IMG/VR virus record: IMGVR_UViG_3300046804_000438 | Coordinates: 1 to 40,370 of that record | Source: a virus | DNA: 40,370 nt | Reading direction: 5' to 3' (one strand) | In this document: positions 8,666-16,472 of the stretch, piece by piece | Layout: each line of letters starts with the position of its first letter | How positions within the stretch are numbered: the stretch's first letter is position 1 | The notes under the pieces: generated by a model | What the model was told of the DNA's origin: nothing | The model's input: only the letters and a program-made list of their open reading frames with translations | Databases searched by the model: none | Position numbers and translations under genes: made by a program

Positions 8666-11353
8666 TTAGTATAGTGTTGCTGAAAAAATTTCAGTACATG
8701 TTGATAGAACTGATACTGAATTCATTGTGCTTGTTGGTCTGCAAATAATTTCAACTCTATTGATAGATGAATTCCATCGGGTAGATAATGTTACTAATGG
8801 GTTAGCACTTGTGTAAACTAAACCATATGCACTACCTGACACTGTATTATTTCGTATGCTCTTTGCAACTATCATTTCACAACTTTGTGTATCCGTATCA
8901 GATTGACCATCTTCCACGCCTTCGATGTTGAACAACAACTTTAGTGTTTGGAAATTAGCAGTGCCTGTATAGACTACTGTATCCATATTAGGGTTACATG
9001 TTACATAGCCACCACTTCGTTGAATTACACCACTAGAATAGTCAACATTACCGTTAATAGTAATGCCACTGAATGAAGGTGTGTCACTTGAATTCAATGA
9101 TTGATTGAATGGGTTGCCGCCGCTGCCACCTAATACAGTAACGCCGTTGCTATCAACGATATCACCATTTACCGGTAAGTGCAATACGCCTGCGTTGTCA
9201 AAGTTCCATGTGTTTTCAGCACCACTGAAGTCGGTTGTTAGCTGTATGTTTGCGGCACCGATGTTTACTTGTGTAGTCTTGCTACCAGTATCAACATCAT
9301 TGTTTATAAAATTGATGCCGACACCGCCACCTAGTGGGTTGTATACACGAACATTTAAGTCATTGCCTTCTTGTGCATGGATATGACCAGGGACAGTTAA
9401 TGTTCCAGATGTACCGAAGATCCAGTTTTCAGAACTATTGCTTCTTAATGTGTATCCGTCGCCGTTAGTGTAGAAACCTGCACCATTGCTATCACGCAAG
9501 TCTAGACTTGTTGTAGCTTGATTGTCTGTAGCAAATTTACCTGAATCTCCTGAACCAATCTTAGCACCGTTAGGGAATGTTAGCATACCATCATGACTAT
9601 ATTGCCATGTGTGAGAATTGGCACGAATATTAACGATACCGTTAGCGTCAAAATTGACTAATTCAGATGCTTGGTTACCAGCGTCGGTATCACTTGGTAA
9701 ATACAACCATGTATTACCATCTTGCGGGCTAATATAGATAGCGCCTCCGTTGGTATTTCGAATCCAAGTTCCTTCAAACCCAATATCACCGGTGTTTGTA
9801 CCACCACCTCCTAATGGACTAGACCATGACAAGTTACCTGCACCATCAGTCATTAATATTTGTCCACTGGATCCGCCGCCAATTTTAACGTTACCAACGT
9901 GACCCAAGTTAGCACCCACTGAATTAACAATATTAAAACCATCTAATGTAGGAGCAGGGCTTGCACCAGTTGATACCAGTGATCCGGTTACTGCAATGTT
10001 TCCGTTAACAGTAAATGTCTTAGTGCTGTTACTCATTACAGCAAATACATTATCTGAATAGAAACCGCCCATGCCGAATACAATATCGTTATGTGTTCCT
10101 ACACCATCTGTAGCAATAACTAAATTACCACCTTGACCATCAAATCCTACTTGACCTTTAACAAAGAAATAGCCATCACCGGGTCCAGTAATCGAATAGT
10201 TAATATCATTGAAGTTGTGACTAGTAAAGCCCATATCAGCCCAGCCACTAGAATCATTACCCTGGTCACCATATGCTACCCAATCACTACTACCATTCGG
10301 CGAACCGTTAATGATAACTGCTTGAATATATGTACCATATTCATTGTGCATCACTAATGTAGGTGCAACTAAATCAGATGTTTCAGCATAAGATCCTACA
10401 TATAATGTATGACTATCAACACCAGTCATATGTATGTTGCCATTGAATATGTGCTTGATGCCATTGGCATTTATATTACCAGCAACACCCAATCCACCAT
10501 CAGTTATCAATGCACCGTTAGATGACGTGGTTGACGCAGTAGTGTTACTTAAATGTAGAACATTGGCTTTATTTAATAATAAATCTGTATTGTCAGTTAA
10601 GTTAGCAATATCGGTTGGGATAGTTGGAATATCACCTAATGTAATATAATGACGACTATTCAATGAACTGTTTGATACATAATCATACGCAAGTAAATTT
10701 GTAGTAGTAATAAAATTCTGACTACCAACATATGTTTTTGTAGCATAATCATTTAATGTAGTAGACAATGCCGAACTAGTAATATATCCTTGACTAGTTA
10801 CATAATTCTCAGTTGCCAAACCAACAACGCTAGGAATACTTGGCTTGTTGTTCAAATCTTCATAGTTACCAGTACGACCTGCTGTAGAAATGGTCGGTAG
10901 ATATTCTAAATCATTGTAGTTACCTGAGGTAGCGACTAATGCTAAACTTGTAGAATCTATTTTACTTGCTAATGCGTTGTTTACGAATGTTTCCGTAGCT
11001 AAACCAGTAATGCTAGGAATAGTTGGCTTGTTAGTCAAGTCATTGTAGTTACCTGTAGTTGCTACGGTAGCAAAACTTGGCTTACCTGTAATATTACCCC
11101 ATGTAGCTTTGTTATCTACATATGTTGTATTAGCGTATGCTTGTAAGTTAGGCTTGTTTGTTAAGTCGTTGTAGTTGCCGCTGAAGCCGCCGCCACCTCC
11201 GCCTTGACCTAATGAAATACCGCCAGGTGTTACACCGTCACTAAGATACATTGAACCCGTATCTGGATTATAAAATATTGTTCCCGCTTGACCAACAAAT
11301 TCTGACGGCTCTTGTAAAACCAAGCCGGCTTTAATTTTCTTTGTATTCGACAC
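8666..11353 (-). CDS. Large tail fibre with GNYNDL repeats
   Basis: An 895-residue fibre. The N-terminus (KAGLVLQEP, GTIFYNPDTGSMYLSDG) resembles a common fibre attachment module. A Gly stretch (50-56) leads to GNY[NE]DL repeats at about residues 59, 101, 144 and 162, each followed by NKP or a variant, alternating with GLATE-x-[FY]-V segments; this pattern is typical of phage fibre shafts. Further on are several W-x-F-x-x-x-G-x-L-T-[FLV]-P repeats, including WNFDNAGVLHLPVNGDI, shared with the 613-residue fibre. The start is GTG at 11353, directly after the upstream stop (TAA-GTG), supported by AAAGGGGAG. The C-terminal 120 residues (Cys/Thr-rich beta strands) are probably the receptor-binding tip, by inference. 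Confidence 0.85.
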   Translation of the reverse strand: MSNTKKIKAGLVLQEPSEFVGQAGTIFYNPDTGSMYLSDGVTPGGISLGQGGGGGGFSGNYNDLTNKPNLQAYANTTYVDNKATWGNITGKPSFATVATTGNYNDLTNKPTIPSITGLATETFVNNALASKIDSTSLALVATSGNYNDLEYLPTISTAGRTGNYEDLNNKPSIPSVVGLATENYVTSQGYITSSALSTTLNDYATKTYVGSQNFITTTNLLAYDYVSNSSLNSRHYITLGDIPTIPTDIANLTDNTDLLLNKANVLHLSNTTASTTSSNGALITDGGLGVAGNINANGIKHIFNGNIHMTGVDSHTLYVGSYAETSDLVAPTLVMHNEYGTYIQAVIINGSPNGSSDWVAYGDQGNDSSGWADMGFTSHNFNDINYSITGPGDGYFFVKGQVGFDGQGGNLVIATDGVGTHNDIVFGMGGFYSDNVFAVMSNSTKTFTVNGNIAVTGSLVSTGASPAPTLDGFNIVNSVGANLGHVGNVKIGGGSSGQILMTDGAGNLSWSSPLGGGGTNTGDIGFEGTWIRNTNGGAIYISPQDGNTWLYLPSDTDAGNQASELVNFDANGIVNIRANSHTWQYSHDGMLTFPNGAKIGSGDSGKFATDNQATTSLDLRDSNGAGFYTNGDGYTLRSNSSENWIFGTSGTLTVPGHIHAQEGNDLNVRVYNPLGGGVGINFINNDVDTGSKTTQVNIGAANIQLTTDFSGAENTWNFDNAGVLHLPVNGDIVDSNGVTVLGGSGGNPFNQSLNSSDTPSFSGITINGNVDYSSGVIQRSGGYVTCNPNMDTVVYTGTANFQTLKLLFNIEGVEDGQSDTDTQSCEMIVAKSIRNNTVSGSAYGLVYTSANPLVTLSTRWNSSINRVEIICRPTSTMNSVSVLSTCTEIFSATLY

Positions 11354-11605
11354 TTAGATTTCTCCCCTTTGAATTTGCTGTACTGGTATTCCAGCATTCT
11401 TTTTTATTATTGTTAATTCTGCATCTTCGCAATTGTCATACATGTTATCTACGCCAGTTGCTTTCTTTAGTAATTCTAATTCCTGCTGTAACGGTGATAC
11501 CATTGTTTCTTGCTTCTCATCCTGAGTGTCGGTGACCTCAGGTTCGGCGGAGTTTTCTTCCGCCGCCATACTTGTTAGTATTGTAATTAATTCTTTAATT
11601 TGCAT
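11354..11605 (-). CDS. Unknown 83-residue protein in the fibre operon
   Basis: A small acidic, mostly helical protein with an amphipathic helix at the start (MQIKELITILTSM) and a second in LQQELELLKKATG. I do not recognise it. No membrane segment, and one Cys. It is packed between the 154-residue protein and the large fibre with one base on one side and none on the other, so it is co-translated with virion genes. A fibre chaperone or connector would fit this position, but nothing in the sequence shows it. Confidence 0.7.
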   Translation of the reverse strand: MQIKELITILTSMAAEENSAEPEVTDTQDEKQETMVSPLQQELELLKKATGVDNMYDNCEDAELTIIKKNAGIPVQQIQRGEI

Positions 11606-11606
11606 A

Positions 11607-12071
11607 TTAGTTCACTGCGATCCAGTTGTATCCGTCAGACAATATTTCTTCACTAGTCTGTCCTTCTACCACTACTATAGTATTTAGCGAACTGTCTTGT
11701 ACAATCAAATGCTGAAACTGACTTCTGTTAATCACAATCATTCTACGACCTGTCATTGTTACCGCCGGTGCTAGACGAATTGTTCTGTCTACATTTATAG
11801 GATCACCAGTTAACACTGTGGCAGTAACACTTGAATCAATAAATGAAACTTCAGTTAGGTTCAAATCAACTAAATCTAATACTGTATCAGCGGGATTCGC
11901 TTGAACAATATTTGTTACTACATTGTTGATTTGTTCTAGAACAACCGCTGAGCGGGTATCTCCGGCGCCAATACTAGATGAAAATACTTCAATTTCTTTT
12001 TGTTTTATATATTGTAATCCTGGGTCCGCATTTGTGTTGACTACTGGTGGTTTATATAATATCGTTGACAT
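11607..12071 (-). CDS. Probable small virion protein, 154 residues
   Basis: It has an N-terminal 45 residues (YIKQKEIEVFSSSIGAGDTR) followed by a predicted beta-sandwich rich in Val, Ile and Thr. The ending, with a Met-Ile-Val-Ile-Asn strand, a VVVEGQTSEEI strand and a final GYNWIAVN, follows the same pattern as the C-terminal caps of the 653- and 1813-residue fibre proteins. I suggest a fibre-associated or baseplate decoration protein; no named family. AAGGAAAAGAA before ATG at 12071 is a strong ribosome site. First gene of the fibre cluster after the nucleotidyltransferase. Confidence 0.72.
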   Translation of the reverse strand: MSTILYKPPVVNTNADPGLQYIKQKEIEVFSSSIGAGDTRSAVVLEQINNVVTNIVQANPADTVLDLVDLNLTEVSFIDSSVTATVLTGDPINVDRTIRLAPAVTMTGRRMIVINRSQFQHLIVQDSSLNTIVVVEGQTSEEILSDGYNWIAVN

Positions 12072-12083
12072 TTCTTTTCCTTA

Positions 12084-13004
12084 TTATGGTCTCAATAACG
12101 GTGGTCTGCCGTTACGCTTAATTTTGCTTCCCAATCGTTTAGCATTATCTTGCATTGAATATGAATTAACATCTACACTCAACGCCATCTTCCAGCGTGG
12201 ATCATCTTTCTCTGCTGGACTAGGTATGTAACCTGAACACTCATACATCTGCCATTCTTGTTGAATATCAGGTGTAATGTCAGGCTGATTTACTTCTGCA
12301 AGACTTAATTGTTCATCGTGTAGTTCTTTTAATTTCTCGTACAATTCTTTTATTGTACCTTTACTACGCAATATCTTAAATGCTAGATTTTCTGGGCTGA
12401 ACTCGCCTGCTTTATCTAAGCCAACTTGTCTATATTTCTTTAGTGTTTTAATTACACGGGTAATCTTTTCAGGGTTATTCGTCTTTAGTGCATACTGTGC
12501 TAGTTTGAAAATCTTACGGTACTTTTCTTTAGTAGCGATTTGGTCAAAGTCTGCTTTACGCTTTCTAGGTAACTTAATCCACTTGTCATTCAATACTGAA
12601 TATTCACCTAGACTGATGACGGGCTGATTGGCATCCTGTACATATAACTCTACTTCGTAACCCTTGATAATAATATCGTGTTCTTCGTTGTAAACTGTCT
12701 TTTTAGCATTGAATAATTCACGGTAAACATCATCGTGTTCAAACTGAGAAATGTCTACTAATAAGTGTAAATCAATATCGCTTAATCTTGTATAACTGTA
12801 AGCTGCGTTTGAGCCTGACAATGTAATGTCTTGTACATGTAAATCAGGTAACCCTAGATGTTCCATGAAATCGTTAGCAATAATTAACAATTGCTCTCTG
12901 ACTTCAGGGTTTAAGTGGTCACCGTCAAATAGGGCCTGATTCAGTTCATCATGGAAGTGAACCACATCTTTCAGGTTAAAGTTCTCTAATTCTCTAAAGT
13001 GCAT
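12084..13004 (-). CDS. Pol-beta-type nucleotidyltransferase
   Basis: A 306-residue protein using ATG at 13004; a longer reading from GTG at 13034 would begin inside a terminator hairpin and is unlikely. Residues 63-80 hold SGSNAAYSYTRLSDIDLH, the G-S-x9-D-x-D signature of the nucleotidyltransferase superfamily, with Asp76 and Asp78 as metal ligands and Glu119 (YEVELYV) as a likely third acid. The following helical region (KEKYRKIFKLAQYALK) is consistent with a substrate-binding half. The substrate (RNA, protein, small molecule) cannot be told. The stretch after about residue 240, ending in GRPPLLRP, is unlike other family members I know. TATAAATA lies only four bases before the start codon and there is no ribosome site, so the mRNA may be leaderless. 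Confidence 0.8.
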   Translation of the reverse strand: MHFRELENFNLKDVVHFHDELNQALFDGDHLNPEVREQLLIIANDFMEHLGLPDLHVQDITLSGSNAAYSYTRLSDIDLHLLVDISQFEHDDVYRELFNAKKTVYNEEHDIIIKGYEVELYVQDANQPVISLGEYSVLNDKWIKLPRKRKADFDQIATKEKYRKIFKLAQYALKTNNPEKITRVIKTLKKYRQVGLDKAGEFSPENLAFKILRSKGTIKELYEKLKELHDEQLSLAEVNQPDITPDIQQEWQMYECSGYIPSPAEKDDPRWKMALSVDVNSYSMQDNAKRLGSKIKRNGRPPLLRP

Positions 13005-13008
13005 TATG

Positions 13009-13016
13009 TATTTATA
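13009..13016 (-). promoter_or_regulatory. Exact T4 late promoter consensus, abutting start codon
   Basis: TATAAATA on the minus strand, separated by only CATA from ATG at 13004 and lying one base after the T-run of a terminator. In T4 initiation is about six or seven bases after this box, which would put the 5' end at or within the start codon. Confidence 0.6.
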
Positions 13017-13017
13017 T

Positions 13018-13050
13018 AAAAAAATGGTTATCACGTTTCCATGATAACCA
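13018..13050 (-). terminator. Rho-independent terminator after the glycosyltransferase gene
   Basis: On the minus strand, a perfect 9-base stem (TGGTTATCA with TGATAACCA; 13042-13050 and 13025-13033, loop 8) is followed by seven T residues. It ends the 14016-13072 transcript and is directly followed by a late promoter box. Confidence 0.85.
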
Positions 13051-13071
13051 TTGTGTCATAATAGTAGACTA

Positions 13072-14016
13072 TTATGCCTGAGGGGGTTGTTGTTTCTTCA
13101 TTTCTTCAATGTACATAGGTCCGATTGTATTCAACAAGTGTGTTTGATTTTCCATGCAGAATACATAACTACCTGAGTGACGCAATAATACTCGCTTGTC
13201 AACCCAGATTTTACCACCTAAGTCACGCCAGTTTTCACAGAATGTCCAGTCTTCACTGTAGTAACGATTCTGACGAACTGCTGTATCAAAGTATGTCTTT
13301 AAGTGTTGGTCATACTTTGGATCCAAGCCGATATCGTTTTTATATTGCTTGACCGCTGGGTGTGACTTCAATTTCTCAAATACATGACGCTTCATTAACA
13401 AGAAACCTGTACCTGCTTTAGATACTTCTTGTAGACCATCTGGTCCTTCTTCTGCGCCTTCAAATCCGTTAACTACCCACTTGATTGGCATAGTCTTCAT
13501 TGGGTATAGTCCACCGATAACATCAACGTCACGGTTCAACAATACTAACAAGTGCCATGGCTCCCAACCAATGTCTGCGTCAACAAAGAATAAGTGTGTT
13601 GCACCTTCTTGTTCTAAGAACTTAGCTGTTAGTGTGTTTCTAGCACGGCTGATAAGTGATTCGTTGACCATTGTTTCCAATGTCCAATCGATACCTAATT
13701 GACGGGCTGTGTTAGCCCACTTGATAAATGACATGAATGTAGATTCTGTCAACATGCCACCATAGCATGGCATTGCAATGTGGACTTTAGTTGTTTTCAA
13801 GTAATCAACATTAACTTGAACTTGCCCTTGTTGAGCTTGTTTTTGTTGTTGCTCTTGTGCCGCTTGTTCAGCAATTTCTTGAACTTTTTCTACTGGAACT
13901 GTTTTAGGTTCTTTTGTAGCTTTAGTTGCTTTTGCTGGAGCTTTCTTTGCGGGTGCAGCCTTAGCCGGAGCCTTTTTTGCTGCTACTGTTTTTGCTGGTG
14001 TTTTCTTTGTTGCCAT
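13072..14016 (-). CDS. GT-A-type glycosyltransferase with Lys/Ala/Pro-rich N-terminal tail
   Basis: A 314-residue protein. Residues 77-290 look like a GT-A glycosyltransferase: the beta strand KVHIAMPCYGG, then HLFFVDADIGWEPW with the metal-binding Asp146-Ala-Asp148, an IGGLYPMKT motif, a GTGFLLMKRHVFE segment and a C-terminal Glu-Asp-Trp-Thr-Phe-Cys, DLGGKIWVD, LRHSGSY block as seen in related enzymes. Phage homologues may modify virion, DNA or host glycans; the acceptor here is unknown. Residues 1-40 contain repeated AKKAPAK-like units resembling the tail of bacterial histone H1-like proteins, followed by a Gln-rich linker (50-66), an odd fusion for a sugar transferase. GAGGA before ATG at 14016 lies in an inverted repeat with the late box inside its loop. 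Confidence 0.8.
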   Translation of the reverse strand: MATKKTPAKTVAAKKAPAKAAPAKKAPAKATKATKEPKTVPVEKVQEIAEQAAQEQQQKQAQQGQVQVNVDYLKTTKVHIAMPCYGGMLTESTFMSFIKWANTARQLGIDWTLETMVNESLISRARNTLTAKFLEQEGATHLFFVDADIGWEPWHLLVLLNRDVDVIGGLYPMKTMPIKWVVNGFEGAEEGPDGLQEVSKAGTGFLLMKRHVFEKLKSHPAVKQYKNDIGLDPKYDQHLKTYFDTAVRQNRYYSEDWTFCENWRDLGGKIWVDKRVLLRHSGSYVFCMENQTHLLNTIGPMYIEEMKKQQPPQA

Positions 14017-14021
14017 TTGGT

Positions 14022-14058
14022 CCTCTTTAAAGATGTAATTATTTACACAGTAAAGAGG
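14022..14058 (-). promoter_or_regulatory. Late box inside a ribosome-site-masking inverted repeat
   Basis: Minus-strand arms CCTCTTTA (14051-14058) and TAAAGAGG (14022-14029) are perfect 8-base complements with a 21-base loop. The right arm contains the GAGG ribosome site for ATG at 14016, and the loop contains GTAAATAA (14039-14046), a variant late box. RNA reading through from 14067-15164 could hide the site; RNA started in the loop lacks the left arm. Confidence 0.6.
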
Positions 14059-14066
14059 GGGTCAAA

Positions 14067-15164
14067 TTATTTTTCGTCTAGGTAATCTTCCGCCAAACCT
14101 TTACTACGAGCTTCTTTGTCTAAATCTAATTTACGCTGACGAATAGCTTCTTTATCATGACCTGGCTCACGTTCCATATCTTGCAATGCTTTACGCTTTG
14201 CATCTAAATCTTCTTGACCTTGTAGTGCTGATTCAGCCATTTCAGGTTGTGTGCTTATACGATATTGATTCTTGTCTACAGGACGAACTTCAATATCATT
14301 CATTGTGATAGCATACTTCTTAGTTAATAATGGAACTAATTTATCTAATAGATAATAAGGAATATTCTCCGCTACTTTATGTCTGTTACCCGATTTCGAC
14401 AAATAATATGCATTAATCTTAGCATTACGATCCATGATACGGGATTCGTTCAATGCCTGCTGAACTAAAGACATAAATCTTTTCTTTTGTTCAACACTAG
14501 CTTCTTTAATATACGGACGCATTTTATTAATTTGCTCCGCTAATTTCTTTTGTTTTACTTTATCCATAGCATTAACTTTGATATCGGTTGCGGGTGCAGG
14601 TGCTGCTAGATATTTGTCTAGCATCTTTTTAATTGTTTGTTGCTGTTTACTCTTAGGATATAATTCACGAATTAATTCTAATTTACCTTTATCGTCAGCA
14701 CTTGTATACATATTACGGACTTGTGTACCTGAGTAAATCTCTTGTCCACCTACCATGAATGTATGCTTCTTAGATACAAACACATAACCATGCTTACTGA
14801 AAGGTTGCATTGGTTCACCTGGCACATATGGTTGATAGTATGCAGGTGAGCCATCTTTCTTTGTATATGGCATAGGGTCTCGTTCGCTACGAACAAGAAT
14901 GAATACATCTTTTTGTGGGTCGTATTGACTTAATATCTCAACTGGGTTGATAGGATTTCTAGTCTCAACCATTGGATCCTTAACACCTGCTTGTTGTGCT
15001 AAGAATTGTTTGTCTTTAAAAGGGATAGGACGTTGTTTAGTGTCATTACTAGCAGCCACATATAGTGCTGCGTTAGGAAATGCTTCTTTAGCCTGTAGAT
15101 AGCTAGATAAATGTCCTACATGAAATGGCTGAAAGCCGCCACCATAAACAACGATTGTAGCCAT
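14067..15164 (-). CDS. HIGH-motif nucleotidylyltransferase (NMNAT/cytidylyltransferase-like)
   Basis: A 365-residue protein. The N-terminal 150 residues are a nucleotidylyltransferase Rossmann domain: GGGFQPFHVGHLS with the His15-x-x-His18 signature, and SGTQVR at 145-150 corresponding to the ISSTxxR motif that binds nucleotide phosphates. Family members transfer AMP or CMP to NMN, FMN, phosphopantetheine or glycerol phosphate; the substrate here is not evident. The second half (about 180-365) is long, charged and helical (VEQKKRFMSLVQQALNES; a run of Asp/Lys/Arg near the end) and has no domain I recognise, so it is about twice the size of a minimal enzyme. It starts with TAAAATG right after the 118-residue gene. 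Confidence 0.8.
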   Translation of the reverse strand: MATIVVYGGGFQPFHVGHLSSYLQAKEAFPNAALYVAASNDTKQRPIPFKDKQFLAQQAGVKDPMVETRNPINPVEILSQYDPQKDVFILVRSERDPMPYTKKDGSPAYYQPYVPGEPMQPFSKHGYVFVSKKHTFMVGGQEIYSGTQVRNMYTSADDKGKLELIRELYPKSKQQQTIKKMLDKYLAAPAPATDIKVNAMDKVKQKKLAEQINKMRPYIKEASVEQKKRFMSLVQQALNESRIMDRNAKINAYYLSKSGNRHKVAENIPYYLLDKLVPLLTKKYAITMNDIEVRPVDKNQYRISTQPEMAESALQGQEDLDAKRKALQDMEREPGHDKEAIRQRKLDLDKEARSKGLAEDYLDEK

Positions 15165-15165
15165 T

Positions 15166-15522
15166 TTAGTAACAGACCTTCATATAATCTAATGTACCAC
15201 TGGTATAAGCAGTAGTCTTGCAACGCAACCAAGCAAAGTTACCTTGAATGTTCATATAACCATACTTGGGATTTTCTACTGTACCGCCGTTGCCGTTACC
15301 TGATGTACATACTAGGTTGTAAACTGTGAACCAGTCAGTATCATTTTGAGGGTCATCAACTAATGTAGCTTGTACAACTGCTGTTCCCAAGAACCCGGTG
15401 ACTTTCCATGTTAGTGTTTGTAGAGTTTTACCGGATACATAATAGCATGCGGCAGGCTGTTTTGTACCAACAGTAATGGAAGTAGTCTGTGGTAACAATG
15501 TTAGTACTGAAGTTTGTGCCAT
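15166..15522 (-). CDS. Small beta-rich protein, unknown
   Basis: 118 residues, Thr/Val/Tyr-rich, four Cys (CYYV, LVCTSG, WLRCKT, MKVCY), no membrane segment. Predicted all-beta. Its composition resembles small phage decoration or baseplate proteins, but I recognise no family. Its ATG overlaps the stop of the 54-residue gene (TAATG) and its own stop is one base before the next start, so translation is coupled across all three genes. Confidence 0.7.
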   Translation of the reverse strand: MAQTSVLTLLPQTTSITVGTKQPAACYYVSGKTLQTLTWKVTGFLGTAVVQATLVDDPQNDTDWFTVYNLVCTSGNGNGGTVENPKYGYMNIQGNFAWLRCKTTAYTSGTLDYMKVCY

Positions 15523-15686
15523 TATGCTTGTACCACTTCAACTACGACTGAATCGCCCACTAATTCTTGTGCTACTTGCTCAAGTGCGGCTTGAATGTCA
15601 GAACCAGCGATAGAAGATGCTTCTTCGCTGTCCTTAACTATTTTACTGAATTTAATGACGATTACGTCTTCTACAATCTTTGCCAT
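15522..15686 (-). CDS. Small unknown protein, 54 residues
   Basis: A short frame opening MAKIVEDVIVIKFSK and ending VVVEVVQA, acidic in the middle. The two Val/Ile-rich ends are spaced for a beta-alpha-beta arrangement: a strand, a helix (DIQAALEQVAQEL) and a final strand. No family recognised. GTGGAG lies seven bases before ATG, the frame ends in a TAATG overlap with the next gene, and a GATAAATA box precedes it, which together support it as real despite its size. Confidence 0.75.
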   Translation of the reverse strand: MAKIVEDVIVIKFSKIVKDSEEASSIAGSDIQAALEQVAQELVGDSVVVEVVQA

Positions 15687-15688
15687 GA

Positions 15689-15715
15689 AAATACTCCACT
15701 AATAGAGTATTTATC
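15689..15715 (-). promoter_or_regulatory. Late box overlapping a ribosome-site hairpin
   Basis: GATAAATA (15708-15715) on the minus strand overlaps the left arm AAATACTC (15705-15712) of a perfect 8-base inverted repeat; the right arm GAGTATTT (15689-15696) carries part of the GGAG ribosome site of the 54-residue gene. Loop of 8 bases. A transcript starting six or seven bases past the box would lack the left arm. Confidence 0.65.
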
Positions 15716-15719
15716 ATAG

Positions 15720-16472
15720 TCAGACAGGATCAGGACGCTTTTCTAGCTTGAAACGCTTGCTAATCATATCACCAAACATCAATGCAAACAATGTATCCGT
15801 AGATTCTTCGTTAAAATCGATGAAATAATGACTAGAACAATAGTGATTATTCCAGTACCAAGCATTACGATGACGACCATCAGGAGATAACCATAGTCTA
15901 AAGCTATTGCTAGGAACAATCACAGTATCAGTACCTTTGTATCTGTCAATAAAGCGCCTCATGCTTTCTTTCCAGTTTTCATCAATACGCTTACTTTTCA
16001 AGTAAACACGATACTTATACTTGGGTTCTTTCACATAGTACTTTGTACCATGCGGAATAGTCTGGTCAATCTCAGTATAGTCAATTATAGCAATACCCGG
16101 GCCAATCTTTTCTAATGTTTTCAACAACTGTAAGTCATTACTAAAAACACCTGCTGTATTACCCTCTACACGGATCATCGCAAGTTTGTTCTTGCTATCT
16201 GTGTTGGTATTGCGCCATGTTATGAACCGTTCAATACTATCTAAATCGATGCTATCCAGTTCTTGTTGCATTTTAGTACCATGACGACCTTTCTTCAAAC
16301 GCTCAATTACTTTGAGGTAATCTAAAAAGTTCTTAGCAAAGTATGTGCGATTCAAACCACTGAGGCTTATTCTCGCTCTATACTGATACTTACTATAATA
16401 CAATGTACTACGGTGGTCGACCAAGTCGATTCCCGTAGTTGCTTTATTCGGATGTGACTTCAATGATACCAT
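15720..16472 (-). CDS. Unknown 250-residue protein coupled to clpA
   Basis: A basic, aromatic-rich protein (many Tyr, Arg, Lys). I recognise no domain. Visible features are a YRARISLSGLNRTYFAKNFLDYL segment early on, a central beta/alpha region and a C-terminal YWNNHYCSSHYFIDFN stretch with closely spaced His, Cys and Asn. Its start lies inside the last codons of clpA (29-base overlap), implying coupled translation and similar amounts. That proximity makes a ClpA adaptor or substrate worth considering, but this is only inference from position. Confidence 0.75.
   Translation of the reverse strand: MVSLKSHPNKATTGIDLVDHRSTLYYSKYQYRARISLSGLNRTYFAKNFLDYLKVIERLKKGRHGTKMQQELDSIDLDSIERFITWRNTNTDSKNKLAMIRVEGNTAGVFSNDLQLLKTLEKIGPGIAIIDYTEIDQTIPHGTKYYVKEPKYKYRVYLKSKRIDENWKESMRRFIDRYKGTDTVIVPSNSFRLWLSPDGRHRNAWYWNNHYCSSHYFIDFNEESTDTLFALMFGDMISKRFKLEKRPDPV

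Noticed and set aside
2211-11353. A diversity-generating retroelement, suggested by the Mtd_N-like modules
   Set aside because: No reverse transcriptase gene, no template repeat and no adenine-biased variable repeat were found. The Mtd_N module is common in fibres without such systems.
13005-13034. GTG start ten codons upstream for the nucleotidyltransferase
   Set aside because: It lies inside the terminator hairpin and T-run, so RNA containing it would be rare, and no ribosome site precedes it.
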